Shown in pieces: positions 33,698-44,891 of a stretch of 64,000 bases of DNA. Position 1 is the first letter of the stretch, and the number at the start of each line of letters is the position of its first letter. The DNA is taken from assembly GCA_034359265.1 (NCBI GenBank), contig CP136894.1, positions 25,264,501-25,328,500 on the forward strand, written 5' to 3'. Source of the stretch: Canna indica (lineage: Eukaryota > Streptophyta > Magnoliopsida > Zingiberales > Cannaceae). The notes under the pieces are model-generated. The model was given only the letters and a program-made list of their open reading frames with translations. It made no database searches and was not told the origin of the DNA. Made by a program: the position numbers and the translations under genes.

Positions 33698-36463
33698 TGT
33701 AATATCCTAGATATTAAATCTAATTTCCATTTATTGTGTGTGTGTGCCAGCCTAGCGGACTAGTTCAAGGTCGAGCCGAGTCGACTCATGGTCCGGTGCA
33801 AGCTTGCGAGCTCGAGTAAGTAGAAATAAGTGTTATAGAAATTTTTGCTTGCGTAGATAAATTTATTTAATTTTGTATGCATGATTGTTTAATTATGTCG
33901 CATATGGGTGTGTATGTGTTGGATGTTTATGTGGAGCACGAGATTAATTGGGATTTAATTAAGCTTAGTGGGTTAGCGGGTGGAGAAGTTAGTGAGTATT
34001 GAATCCGGGTTGAGGCGGATGCGGGTTAAAAGAGGTGGGAAGAGTTATAAATTCCTCCTTAGGGCTTGCGGCTCCCTATTGGAGCCGCACAAGCTAATTG
34101 AGGAAAAGAGAGGAGCCGCCAGCCGCCCCTCCCTTCCTCTCTCTTGGAGCCGCCAAGTCCAGCCACTTGGAGCCAGCCGCCGAGTCCTTCCCTTCTCCTT
34201 CCTCTCCTCCTTCCTTCCCTTTGGAGCCGAGCCAAGAGGAGCAGTCGAGCCGGCCCCTCTTTTCCCTCTCTTCCTCTTTCTTCAAGCCGGCGGCTTGAGG
34301 AGCCGCCGCCCCCTCTTCCCCTTCTTGAGTCGAGCCACCATCTTTTGAAGCCGATTTCGAGGGACATTGTCCAAGATTTCTTCTCTCATCATCCTTCCTA
34401 TTCGGGTGAGTGGTTTTACCCCTCTTTCTCGGATTTCTTCAAGTTCTTGAAGCCGTTCTTGAAGGCTATGTTGATTTTGATTTATTTCCAACGATCTTTC
34501 AAATTCCCGTCGTTCTTTTTGTGTGCCATGTTTGAGAAGGCCCTAAACCCTCCCCTATGGGGCTCGACAACCCTAGGGGTACTCGGCCAAGGTGGAGAGA
34601 AGAGGTGCCCTCCAAGTGTTCGATGAAATGCCTATGTGAAGGGTGTAGGTATTCTTGCCTTCTATAAATCAATTTGTTCATCAATCTTGATGCTTGTAAA
34701 TGTAAATGCATGCTAGTTATTAAATCTGTGATTTTTGGAAAATATATCATGTGTTTCTAAGATGGGTTTGATTTTGAAGGCATGAGGTTCTTGAATTTAA
34801 ATTCTTGATATGAGTGCTTGATCTTAAAGGTTGATTCTTGATTACAGATGATTGTAGTACTTGATAACCTTGTTTAACAAATATGGTTTTTGTGAGATTT
34901 ATCCCAATACTATAATTCTGATATGTTGGTGAATTAAGGATTTAATATCTGTGAATTTTCGGATTTATTTTCATGCTATGCTGAAAATTTAATGTTGCTG
35001 GAATTTCATGCTGAGATGATGAATCTGTGCTGTTTTTGAATTGCTTGTTGTGGTGTCTGTAATTTGCTGAGCATAGTCATGTAACCTATCGTTTTGGCCA
35101 GAAAACATAGGTCACACTCTGGAGACCAGATTTGGGTTAGATACATTAGTTTTAGGCATAACAGTAAGCAAAAACAAAATCCTAATCTTGGTGATTTAAA
35201 TTTTAATTGCATCATTAAAATTGGGCAAATGGGCAGCATAATCTATTATGAACCAACAAATAAAGTTTATGCATGAAATAAAAACCACATGGGTGTATGA
35301 CATTACGGGTCTAGGAGTTGGGGTTGGGTATTGGAGTGTTCAGACGCTTTCTAATAAGGACACCCCTAAGACACCGTTGGAGAGACTTGACTTAGGTCAT
35401 ATTGCACCATATCTTTATGAATGGCGGAGAGGCTCGTTGAGGAGCCAGATTGCGGGCTAGGCTCGGGAGGTTGGATGGCTAATTCTCAACCTGTGGAACA
35501 AGTTCGGATGAGCTAAATCCGATTGTTCTGGTTTGGCCTCGTGGGATAAGTTCGGAGGGCCTACCCGATTATCCCCGAGGTGGTTTTAAGGAATAAGTTA
35601 GGAGGGCCTATCCGATTATTCCTGTGATATCTTAAAGGGATAAGTTCGGAGGGCCTACCCGATTACTCCTGTGATATCAAAAAGGGGTAAGTTCGGATGG
35701 GTGAATCCCGATTGTCCCTTCGCATCTCGTGGAGCAAGTTCGGAGGGCCTTCCTGATTGCTCTCGAGTTTCTTATACTAGGATAAGTTCGGAGGGCCTTC
35801 CCGATTATCCTAATATGTGTTGTTGCCTTAGGGCACGGTGGGCTTAGGCCTGTTGATCTTCACTATTTGGGTGTTGGCTACTTTCGGGCAGGTGGAGGCT
35901 AGATGTCCTGTTAGCTGGTCACTTCCTTATGACCTTTTTCTGATTGAATCAGGATATTTGCTTTATGCATCCTATTTATGATTATTATTATTTTTGGGGG
36001 TTGGTAGAACCGCTCACTAAGTTTTTTTGAACTCACCCGTTGTCATTGTTTTGTTTTGCAGAGCCTGACCTGTGAGATGGGCTGAAGCACTTGACACGGC
36101 TAGAGGGCAGAGGAGCTATATTGATCTCATAATAGTCCTAGTTAGGGGTTGTAGTCGAGTTTTGTAGTTAGTCATGCACTTATGTTTTAGTGTTTTGGAG
36201 TTGTAGTCCATTTGGGGACATTTATGTCTTTATTTCAGATTTCATTGTAATTGAACAATTGAACTTATTTTGTTATTTCCGCACCTTATTATTTTGCTAA
36301 AATTACTTATAATGATTTCTGGTTTGGTTTTCCATTTAAATTAAAACTCTTTATTTCTTTTCCGCTATGTTTTATTGTTCAGTTGGCATGTGCATGGTTT
36401 AGGCTGTGGGGTATAGCCATGTATACCCTGGCCGGTCACGTGACCCTGAGTTGAGGCGTGACA
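33698..36463 (+). mobile_element. Ty3-gypsy-type solo LTR (2766 bp)
   Basis: It starts TGTAATATCC and ends GGCGTGACA, with a perfect duplication GAACT at 33693-33697 and 36464-36468. A second member lies at 47855-50662. The long LTR and ends resemble Tekay/Del-type chromovirus LTRs, but no internal domain is present to prove it. It carries a GC-rich CT-rich block (34080-34330) that creates Pro/Ser-rich open frames, and a 48-bp tandem array. Confidence 0.9.
35499..35812. repeat. About 48-bp tandem repeat inside the gypsy LTR (7 units)
   Basis: The units start with (c/t)aagttcgga(t/g)ggg and contain cccgatt(a/g)(t/c)(c/t)cc. Seven units of 47-49 bp are visible. The same array exists in the other LTR at 49630-50010. 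Confidence 0.88.
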
Positions 36464-37644
36464 GAACTAATTTTTTCATAGAGAAATACTTTCAGGTTCC
36501 AAGTTGTTTAGCGCACGACGTCCCCAATTGGAGAAATCGGAGAAATCAACAAGGACGTTGGTCGACGCGCTTGGATTCTTTGAAAAGTTAGAGTTTAGGT
36601 TAAGGTGTCTAGATAAACTGTAAAAATCCTCATTATGATGCTAAGACCCTAAAGAACCAAACCCGAAAGTCGAAATCCAAACGATAAAAGAAATCAACCT
36701 GGAAAATGGGTATCGATCACTGGCTGGTCGATGGTCATTCAACCGACTACCAATCATCGACTGATCGCTAGTGGCTCAAAATCGACAGTAGTTTGGCGAT
36801 CAACGATCGGTCGATCGGCCATTAGTCGGCGATCGACTAACGCTGTAACGACTCAAAAAATAGTTGTTTATTTTCGTTGAGCACGACCTCCATCTTGTGT
36901 TCTGCCTATTTAAAGGCCTTCTAAGCCTTCCTATGACCTCCCAATGCTTCATGAGACATCCTTTGACACCCACAAGTTTTGATTGAGCCACCATTCTTTT
37001 AAAAACCCTAGCTTTAATCTCTCAACTCTTTGAGTAAGCCTTGATTTCATTGATTCATCATCAAAGGCATCAAGAGGAAGCTAAGATTCGTTGTTGGAGC
37101 TAAGTATTTGTGTTGTTGTATTTATAGCTTCATTTACTTGTATTTTTGTATTTATTTGTTATATTTTAAGTGTGTAAACCTAGGGTGCTAGGTTGATTGA
37201 GTGCGGTGGTTGCCTTGGTGTTGAGGCATAATTCCACCGGTGTAATCTAGGATTAGAGTGTCCTTAGGGAGAGTGAGGTGGGATAGTGCTCTCGGTAGGA
37301 AGACGGAGACTTATGGGTGTGAGAGTGCCTTCGGTACGAGAGTGGAGACTTTCCTGTGAAAAGTCCTCATTGTAAAGGAACTCTACATCTAGTGGATTAG
37401 GTTGAAATCCTAAATGAGGGTGCTTAGGTAGTGGAGTAGGCGGGTTGCCGAACCACTATAAATCCATGTGTTAGAATTGATCTTTGTTTGTGTTTAATTA
37501 CTTTATTAATTCCTTTCGCATTTAGTCTTTGCATTAGTGATTTGCCTAACTAATAAAGAAAAGAATTACAACTAGATTTAGGCTTAAGTTTTAGATAACA
37601 CACTATTCACCCCCCCTAGTGTAGGCCATTCGACCAACATCCCT

Positions 37645-38075
37645 AGCAAATGATGGATAATATCTATTCAAATATTTTCATGCTTCACTGTCGGATGGAT
37701 GAGTCATTACTATATCATCACGACTTCTTGCATTCCAACTCATGTAGGGGGCAATCTTTTCAGACATGAATAATCTTTGAAGCCTCAGTGTTAGTGGAAA
37801 GTACCGAAGCACCTTAAACGAGATATTTTTCTGTCGGACCTATTTCTTCTCCTTGTAACGAGGATGTTCAAATTTTGGGCATTTATCCAACTGTGCATTT
37901 TCTTTATAATATAAAATGCAATTATTTGGGCACGTGTGTATCTTTTCGTACTCAAGCCCTAATTTTCTCATCAACGTTTTAGACTTATAAACAGTTGGCT
38001 CAAATTTGTTATCTGTAGGTACTATTCCATTAATAAAGCCCGCAATCCGATCAAACACAACCCTGTTGATACTAC
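37645..38075 (-). pseudogene. CACTA TNP2 transposase, middle fragment
   Basis: The minus strand reads FDRIAGFINGIVPTDNKFEP then KLGLEYEKIHTCPNNCILYY and KENAQLDKCPKFEHPRYKEK, as in the longer frame at 38897-40288 (there the second cysteine pair is complete, CPVCQHPRY; here it is CPKFEH). It is bounded on the right by the copia element (duplication ACTAC at 38071-38075) and on the left by the solo LTR (duplication at 37640-37644). Confidence 0.85.
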
Positions 38076-38880
38076 TGTTGGTGAAATGGGCACACTAGAG
38101 GGAGATGAATAGTGTGTTATCTAAATCTTTCCGCCTAATTCCGAGTTTAATCGTTTACTTGATTACTTAGGCAAGTTGCAATTTATCAGCTAAATGCGGA
38201 AGCAATAATAAAGCAATTTAGCACACACAAAGATACCAATGCTAACACAATGATTTATAGTGGTTCGGCCCCAATGCCTACTCCACTACCTAAGCACCCC
38301 GCTTAGGATTTCCAAACTAGTTTAACTAGATTAATTAGTTTCCTTACAATGAGGACTTTACATAGGAAAGTCTCCGTTTTCAAACCTAAGGCACTTCCAC
38401 ACCCGGAAGTATCCCGCCTTCCCACCGAGAGCACTCTCCCATCTCAATCTAAGGACAACTCAACTAATCCTAGTAAACTACGTTTACACCGGTGGATTTA
38501 AACCTCAAACACCAAGGCTACCACCCAATTTTAAGACCCACACTCTAGGTCTTATACAAACTCAAATACAAAGAAATAAACAAGAAAATACAACACTAAA
38601 TGGAGCAATATATCAAAATAATAAATTACTTAGCTCCACAACAAACTCCCTAGTCCTCTTGATGCCTTAAAGTGATGAATCGATGAAGCTTTGAAGGCTA
38701 TATCAAAGAATGAGAGATCAAACTAGGGTTTCTCCAAGTAATGGCTCAATAAAAGCTTGGAATTGATCAAGGATGGCTCAATGAAGTATATGAGTGATCA
38801 AAAGTGTAGAGGAAGGCTCTCATGGCTTCCTATTTATAAGCCATGAAGAGGAGTGAAATAGGCGGCTCAACGGGCAAAAA
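38076..38880 (-). repeat. Truncated 3' LTR of the copia element
   Basis: It matches 42743-43553 of the full LTR almost base for base (for example both share ggttcggccccaatgcctac), but the first about 730 bp of the LTR are missing. Identity is high, so the element is fairly young compared with its CACTA host. Confidence 0.9.
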
Positions 38881-38896
38881 ATTCATTGATTGTAGG

Positions 38897-40288
38897 TCAA
38901 CCCGACAACATGCCGTACGCGGGGAAATCATTGATTGTCCACAAGACCGCGGCCTTTAAATTGAAGTTTTGCTTCCGATGACAATCATAAGTGATAGCTC
39001 CCTCAGTCCACAATGTTTTCAATTCATCTATCAAGGGTCTGAGAAATATGTCAATTTCTTTTCGCGGACCCTTAGGACCCGGAATAATCATCGAAAGATA
39101 AATAAATTCATCTTTCATGCACATTGACGGTGGCAAATTATAAACTGTCAGCAGCACTGGCCAAACTGAATAAGGAGTTGCAGAATGTCCAAACGGATTA
39201 AAACCATCTGTGCACAATCCCAATCTGATATTTCTAGTATCCATAGCAAATGAAGGATAACATGTATCCAAATGTTTCCATGCTTCACTGTCAGATGGAT
39301 GAGTCATTACTGTATCATCACGACTTCTTGCATGCCAACTCATGTAGGGGGCTGTCTTTTCCGACATGAATAATCTTTGAAGCCTCGGTGTTAGTGGAAA
39401 ATACCGAAGCACCTTAAATGGGATATTTTTCTGTCGGACCGATTTCTTCTCCTTGTAACGAGGGTGTTGACATACAGGGCATTTATCCAACTGCACATTT
39501 TCTTTATAATATAAAATGCAGTTATTTTGGCACGCGTGTATTTTTTCGTACCCAAGCCCCAATTTTCTCATTAGCTTTTTAGTCTTATAAAAAGTAGGCT
39601 CAAACTTGTTATCAGTAGGCAGCATTCCATTAATCAATCCAGCAATTCGATCATACGCAACTCCGCTGATATTACAATCGGCCTTGATGTTTAAGAGCTG
39701 TGTCATTGCTGAAAACCTAGTGTATTTAGGACAATTCTCATACAAAGGTTCATCGGCAGCTTTCAACATCTCGTAAAATTCTGCAGCTTCTTTATTCGGT
39801 AATTCAATCACTACCGCAGCCCCTACTTCTGTGATATCAACCACTGTAGTATCTGGTGGGACTGATGTCTGAAGAACTGGCCGATCAACATTATCATTCA
39901 GGCGGAATTGACCCCCAAGACTATCAAGTATCATAGTTCTATAGGGATTACATTGACCGGATGAAGAAGCACCAGTAGAGGAAGATTCACCATATGTCTG
40001 AACGACAGGATTGCTCGACGTCCCGACTTCGCGTGACTCCCCGTGACAAGTCCATAGAAAATATCTTGGTGCAAATCCTTTGCTATATAGATGCAGAGTG
40101 ACAGTCTCCCGATCCAAAAATCGTCCATTTGAACGAATGCGGCACGGACATCGGATTTGATCACCCATGCTAACGAAATTCCGATTCGAATAGGCGAAAT
40201 TTAGGAAGTACGTTACGCCTAATCGAAACTCATTCGTTAAAGCTCCACGATGAAGACGTCGGTACATCCAACTTCGATCAGCCGACAT
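38897..40288 (-). pseudogene. CACTA TNP2 transposase, N-terminal half, open frame (about 463 codons)
   Basis: A single open frame with no internal stop. The N-terminal Transpos_assoc region reads DRSWMYRRLHRGALTNEF then CPCRIRSNGRF; a Ser/Thr-rich linker follows; then the TNP2 start with NIKADCNISGVAYDRIAGLI, CILYYKE, LDKCPVCQHPRY, VLRYFPLTPRLQRL and HARSRDD, and lastly GFNPFG, PPSMCMKDEFIYLSMIIPGP and FPAYGMLSG. The start at 40288 gives MSADRSWM, close to the usual start; an upstream in-frame ATG exists at 40309. The frame ends where the element is truncated, so half of the catalytic region is missing and the product cannot be active. Confidence 0.9.
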
Positions 40289-40363
40289 GATTCTGTCAAT
40301 CAATGACAATTTCTTTGGTTAATGTCTTTAGGTGAGATTGTCCTATTCCATTCGGGATTTATG

Positions 40364-40552
40364 TTATTCGTACTGCACTTACGTTTTTATTTTAACTGTT
40401 AACTAATTATTCTAAATTTCGACAGCATCTCCCTACAGTTCTCCGAATACGCATATCATCTGGGCGCGTATCGGAGAACAAGAGAGATGTTGCCGAATTT
40501 TAGAATAATTAGTTAACAGTTAAAATAAAAACGTAAGTGCAGTACAAATAAC
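40364..40552. repeat. Long near-perfect hairpin upstream of the CACTA transposase
   Basis: The arms 40364-40452 and 40466-40552 are reverse complements over about 88 bp with few mismatches (shared core tgcacttacgtttttatttt and aactgttaactaattattct), around a loop of about 13 nt. The pairing weakens but continues a little outward. A decayed version is kept at the same place in the older CACTA copy (44975-45135). Confidence 0.92.
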
Positions 40553-40760
40553 TATATTCCCAAATTGTCCAATCAGGGACAATTCAAGAATTGTACGTCG
40601 TATAAAAGATCATCTACTTCTTTTACACGAACATACAATTCCCGAACGGGTCTAAGGTTTTGCTAAATCATATCTGATTCGTCGATGCGTACGTGAAACA
40701 TATCAACTCGTCGGATGAATGATTATTTTCTAAATGTTTCGAGACAGTTCGAGTCCATAT

Positions 40761-40993
40761 TGGACGATTCCGGCGCGAGTCCGAATTGGACGATTCCGGC
40801 GCGCGTCCGAAGTGGACGATTCCGGCGCCAGTCCGAATTGGACAATTCTGGCGCGCGTCCGAAGTGGACGATTCCGACGCGCGTCCGAATTGGACGATTT
40901 CGGCGCGCGTCCGAAGTGGACGATTCCGGCGCGCGTCCGAAGTGGACAAACCGGCGTGCGTCCGAAGTGGACGATTCCGACGCGCGTCCGAAA
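40761..40993. repeat. 26-bp minisatellite (9 units) in the CACTA leader
   Basis: The unit tggacgattccggcgcgcgt plus ccgaag repeats nine times, the eighth unit one base short. Open frames in all three plus-strand frames and one minus frame result from the repeat and are not genes. No such array is seen in the older CACTA copy. Confidence 0.92.
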
Positions 40994-41085
40994 TTAATCT
41001 AAACCCTAATAATTAATCTAACAAATTAAACAATTAATCTAAAAAATTTATTAACAATTATAAAACAATTAATTAACAATTATAA

Positions 41086-41091
<6 letters not shown>

Positions 41092-41121
<30 letters not shown>
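41092..41121. repeat. (TA)n microsatellite
   Basis: About 15 TA units between the AT-rich spacer and GC-rich leader of the younger CACTA element. Confidence 0.95.
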
Positions 41122-41124
<3 letters not shown>

Positions 41125-41429
41125 TCCGGCGCCGGAGTCCACCCTCCGGCCACTGTAGAAGGTCCGGCGGCGGCCATTGGCCGACCGCCGCCGGCCGAAA
41201 CCCTAGAAATAGGGTTTCGGTCGGATTGATTCCCGCCGGCCGAAACCTAGTGAAGAGCCGGCCGATCAACATACCTGAACAAGACGGCAGCAGCGGCAGC
41301 GGCGGCGAGAGGCGTCGACAGCGTCGGCAGCAGCGGCAGCGGCGGCGAGAGGCGAGAGCAGCGGCGGCGGCAGCAGCAGGAGGAAGAAGGGTCGGGCTCG
41401 CGACTGGTGCCCTATATAAACTTATCAGC

Positions 41430-41726
41430 AACGGCTCGCTCGCCCGTTAGAAAGCCGTTGCTGATAAGTTATCATCAGCAACGGCTCACTTATCCGTTAG
41501 CAAGCCGTTGCTGACAATTAAAAAAGCAGCAACGGCTCGCCTTTCCGTCAGAAAGCCGTTGCTGATAATTAAAATAATCAGCAACGGCTCGGTGTTCCGT
41601 TAGAACGCCGTTGCAGATCCAGATATCTGCAACGGCTTGGGCGGCCGTAAGAATGCCGTTGCAAATAGCAACGGCTTGAGCGGCCGTTGCTGATAGCCGT
41701 TGCTGAAGATCAAGTTTCTAGTAGTG
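41430..41726. repeat. CACTA subterminal repeats and terminal inverted repeat
   Basis: The words tcagcaacggct and gccgttgctgat alternate about every 35 bp in both orientations up to the terminus tttctagtagtg at 41715-41726. In En/Spm elements such repeats bind the TNPA-type protein. Confidence 0.88.
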
Positions 41727-41729
41727 TCA

Positions 41730-42677
41730 TTTTCATCTCTAATTTTTGAAATCTTAATTAACAACTCATCATTCTCAATTTCTAATTCTTCATTTCTATG
41801 TTTCAAGTCCTTAATTTCAAGTTTTAAAGCATCATGGCAAGAATCAAAAGAGCTAGTATTCAATTTTTCATTTTCTAATTCATGCACATGAGAACTAAGC
41901 CTTAAATTTTCCTTTTTTAATTTCTTATTTTCCTTATTCTTTTTCATGAGCAGGTCATACATCTTTTTACATTCTTCTAGTAGTTCTTCATAAGACATGT
42001 CAAGGGATTTTGAGCTACTAGAGTCACTATTTTGATCATGACTAGAAGATGGTAAATATACCTCATTCCGAAGACCCATGAGGCAAAAGTTCGATGTAGC
42101 TTCATCGTCATGTCTAGAAGAGGCTTCACTTGATTGAGATGTGGATGGAGAAGCACACTTCTTTTTGGATTTCTTCTTTAAGAGATGACAATTCATCTTC
42201 TTGTGTCTCGTCTCTTGACAAATGAAACACCTAAGTTTCTGTTTCCGATTCTTGCTTGTGCTTCTCTGGCTAGAAGTGCTTTGGGCATCAAAACCAAGAT
42301 TAGTATTAGGGGGATGACCATTGTCATCACCACCTTCATTAGAAGTGCCAATCTCTTCGGTCTTGGCATAATCATATAGCATATTTAAAGTTGCCCAAAT
42401 ATCAAAAGCCGAAGACAATGCATGCCTTTTTCAATGATGCTATTAGGTAAGGTACAAAATATGGAATACATAGCATCTCCATTAGATTGAAATATTTTCT
42501 TGTCAAGTTCACTCCAATCAAGCATGTCAACCTTAGGTTCAATGTATTATAATTTAATCATGTTATACATATCAAAACCTCTAGTCTTTAAGTAAGTGTA
42601 CATCCTAGACTTCGAACGACCAAAGTTCAATTCATTGAACCTAGGAGGTGTGGAAACAACCGACTCTAGTGCCATTT
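41730..42677 (-). pseudogene. Copia gag remnant (SIRE-like) with CCHC knuckle
   Basis: The minus-strand start at 42677 gives MALESVVSTPPRFNELNFGR and a UBN2/DUF4219-like opening, interrupted by a stop near 42550 and a frameshift near 42420. The long frame 42418-41600 then holds the knuckle CFICQETRHKKMNC (C-x2-C-x4-H-x4-C, about 42235-42194) and a long Lys/Glu/Asn coiled coil (YEELLEECKKMYDLL onward), as in SIRE-type Gag. The frame runs past the CACTA insertion point at 41726, so the last about 40 codons are CACTA sequence. Confidence 0.85.
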
Positions 42678-42728
42678 TCGGATCGGAACAAAGTGTATGA
42701 GAGATGGTGAAATCTCAATCTACGATCC

Positions 42729-42740
42729 GCTCTGATACCA
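42729..42740 (-). other. Copia primer binding site (initiator tRNA-Met)
   Basis: The minus strand reads TGGTATCAGAGC two bases after the 5' LTR end (accaaca|at|tggtatcagagc). This is complementary to the 3' end of plant initiator methionine tRNA, the usual primer of Ty1-copia elements. It proves that this repeat family is an LTR and sets its orientation. Confidence 0.95.
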
Positions 42741-42742
42741 AT

Positions 42743-44282
42743 TGTTGGTGAAATGGGCACACTAGAGGGGGGTGAATAGTGTGTTATCTAAATCTTTCTG
42801 CCTAATTCTGATTTTAATCGTTTACTTGATTACTTAGGCAAGTTGTAATTTATCAACTAAATACGAAAGCAATAATAAAGCAATTTAGCACACACAAAGA
42901 TACCAATGCTAATACAATGATTTATAGTGGTTCGGCCCCAATGCCTACTCCACTACCTAAGCACCCCGCTTAGGATTTCCAAACTAGTTTAACTAGATTA
43001 ATTAGTTTCCTTACAATGAGGACTTTACATAGGAAAGTCTCTATTTTCAAACCTAAGGCACTTCCACACCCGGAAGTATCCCGCCTTCCCACCGAGAGCA
43101 CTCTCCCATCTCAATCTAAGGACAACTCAACTAATCCTAGTAAACTACGTTTACACCAGTGGATTTAAACCTCAAACACCAAGGCTATCACCCAATTTTA
43201 AGACCCACACTCTAGGTCTTATACAAACTCAAATACAAAAAAATAAACAAGAAAATACAACACTAAATGGAGCAATAAATCAAACAATAAATTACTTAGC
43301 TTCACAACAAACTCCCTAGTCCTCTTGATGCCTTAAGGTGATGAATCGGTGAAGCTTTGAAGGCTATATCAAGAAATGAGAGATCAAACTAGGGTTTCTC
43401 CAAGTAATGGCTCAATGAAAGCTTGGAATTGATCAAGAATAGCTCAATGAAGTATAGGAGTGATCAAAAGTGTAGAGGAAGACTCTCATGGCTTCCTATT
43501 TATAAGCCATGAAGAGAAGGAGTGAAACAGGTGGCTCAACGGGCGGAAAACTAGTCGCTTTCGCCGTCCGGTCGATGGCCGATCGATCATCGATCAACCA
43601 GTCGATCAATCGAAAGCAAACTGCCGCTTTCTAGCACACTTTGGTCGACCGAATTGGCTATTGCCAATTTTTTACCATATTTGGTCGACCAATCGATCGA
43701 CCGAATTGGCTACTACCAATTTTCGGCTTCGTCTGATTGACCGAATTGGCTACTACCAATTTTTTGCTTCGTCCGATCGACCACTCGATCGACCAAATTT
43801 GCTACTGCCAATTTTTCTCTACATTCGGTCGATCGACCGAATTGGCTACAACCAATTTTTTGCTTCGTCCAATCGACAGCCCGGTCGACCAAATGGGCTA
43901 CTACTAATTTTTCTCTACATTCGGTCGACCGACCGATCGATCGAACCTAGGCTGAAATTGATATTTTCAGCCTTCTTCTTGCGCACTTCGTTTCCAGGTT
44001 CCGACCTTCAACATGCGTCAACTTGGAGAGCTTTCCATGTGTTCTTTAGACTCGTCCAAGACGTCTTTGGTGCACACGTCGAACTTCGAGAGATTTCCAC
44101 GATGAACCCGAATGCGCCGATCAATGGCCTTTCGATTTTCCGATTTCTCCGATATTTCCGATCGAGGACATCGAGCACTAACCGATATGGAACCTGAAAA
44201 TATTTCTCAATGAAACATTAGTTCCATATTTGTTATTATCAAAACTGAGATTAAGACCAAGGTAGAGAACCTTAGGCCAACA
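42743..44282 (-). repeat. 5' LTR of the copia element (1540 bp)
   Basis: TGTTGGCCTAAGG at the 44282 end and ACCAACA at the 42743 end (minus strand). Within it, 43630-43945 is an array of about 50-60-bp repeats of ggtcgaccgaattggct and accaattttt words; this gives the 178-codon plus-strand frame at 43661-44197, which is not a gene. The solo LTRs have shorter or different versions of this part. Confidence 0.9.
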
Positions 44283-44287
44283 ATTAC

Positions 44288-44891
44288 AATCAGACTTGAT
44301 GTTCAGGTTATGTCATTGCCGAAAATCTAGTGTATTTAGGATAATTCTTGTACAAAGGTTCATCGGCAACTTTCAACATCTCATAAAATTCAGTGGCTTC
44401 TTATTCGGCAATTCAATCTCTACCGCAGGTTGTACTTCTGTGATATCAACACTCGTAGTATCTGGTGGCACTGACGTCTCAATAACTGGTTGCTCGACAT
44501 TATCATTCATGTGGAATTGACCAAGATTATCAAGTATCATTATTCTATATGGATTAGATGGACTGGATGAAGAAATACCAGCAAAAGAAGATTCACCATG
44601 AGTTTGAATGACAGGATCGCTCGACGTCCCAACTTTACGTGACTCTCTGTGACAAATTCATACGTAATATATTGGTGCAAATCCCTTGGTATACAGATGT
44701 AGAGTAATAGTTTCCTAATCTAAAAATCTTGCATTCGTGCAATTGCGGCACAAACATCATATTTTATCACTGCTAACGAATTTCTGATTTTAATAGGCGA
44801 AATTTAGGAAGTAAGTTACGATTAATCAAAACTCATTCGTTAAAGCTCCACAATCAAAATATCGGCACATCAAACTTCGATCGTCTGACAT
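44288..44891 (-). pseudogene. Old CACTA TNP2 transposase, N-terminal fragment
   Basis: The minus strand from the ATG at 44891 reads MSDDRS, GALTNEF, VTYFLNFAY, then after stops and shifts VGTSSDPVIQTHGESSFAG and SVPPDTTSVDITEV, parallel to the open frame at 40288-38897. It stops at NIKSDCN where the copia element entered; the reading continues at 38075. Confidence 0.85.

Larger units (their letters stand above)
33635..37639 (+). mobile_element. Ty1-copia solo LTR, split by a gypsy solo LTR
   Basis: It begins TATTGGCCTAAGG (TG changed to TA) and ends ACCAACA, with a perfect duplication TCCCT at 33630-33634 and 37640-37644. The LTR pieces are 33635-33697 and 36469-37639 (about 1234 bp in all). 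The insertion site is in the CACTA transposase sequence (tctagtatccct / tccctagcaaatg), which can be checked against the second CACTA copy near 39227-39245. Confidence 0.92.
38885..41726 (-). mobile_element. Younger CACTA element of the same family, truncated
   Basis: The minus strand begins CACTACTAGAAACTTGATC at 41726 inside the copia gag. It carries subterminal agcaacggct/gccgttgctga repeats (41430-41726), GC-rich leader sequence (41120-41400), a 26-bp minisatellite (40761-40993), a long hairpin (40364-40552) and the transposase start (40288). It is cut off at 38880-38897 by the deletion that joins it to the LTR. Compared with the older copy it is far less mutated. Confidence 0.88.
38076..44282 (-). 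mobile_element. Ty1-copia (SIRE-like) element with large internal deletion
   Basis: It is flanked by 5-bp duplications ACTAC (38071-38075) and ATTAC (44283-44287), differing by one base; the second CACTA copy has attac at this site (near 39673), confirming the original. On the minus strand the order is: full 5' LTR (44282-42743), primer binding site, gag remnant (42677-41730), inserted CACTA (41726 down to about 38885), then directly a truncated 3' LTR (about 38880-38076). All of pol and the start of the 3' LTR are missing, so one deletion removed part of the CACTA, pol and half the LTR. Confidence 0.88.

Noticed and set aside
34059..34626. Pro/Ser- and Arg-rich frames up to 160 codons on both strands
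   Set aside because: They lie in the GC-rich block of a gypsy-type LTR bounded by a perfect duplication; the homologous LTR at 48221-48587 does not keep the same frames.
35499..35812. Regular repeats that might suggest a CRISPR-like array
   Set aside because: The units are contiguous, differ from each other, lack unique spacers and occur in a plant LTR; they are an ordinary minisatellite.
40668..41016. Four overlapping open frames of 76-95 codons
   Set aside because: They read the 26-bp minisatellite in different frames; repeated Ser/Arg/Asp words are a product of the repeat.
43661..44197. 178-codon plus-strand frame
   Set aside because: It is antisense to the copia LTR and arises from its internal repeats.
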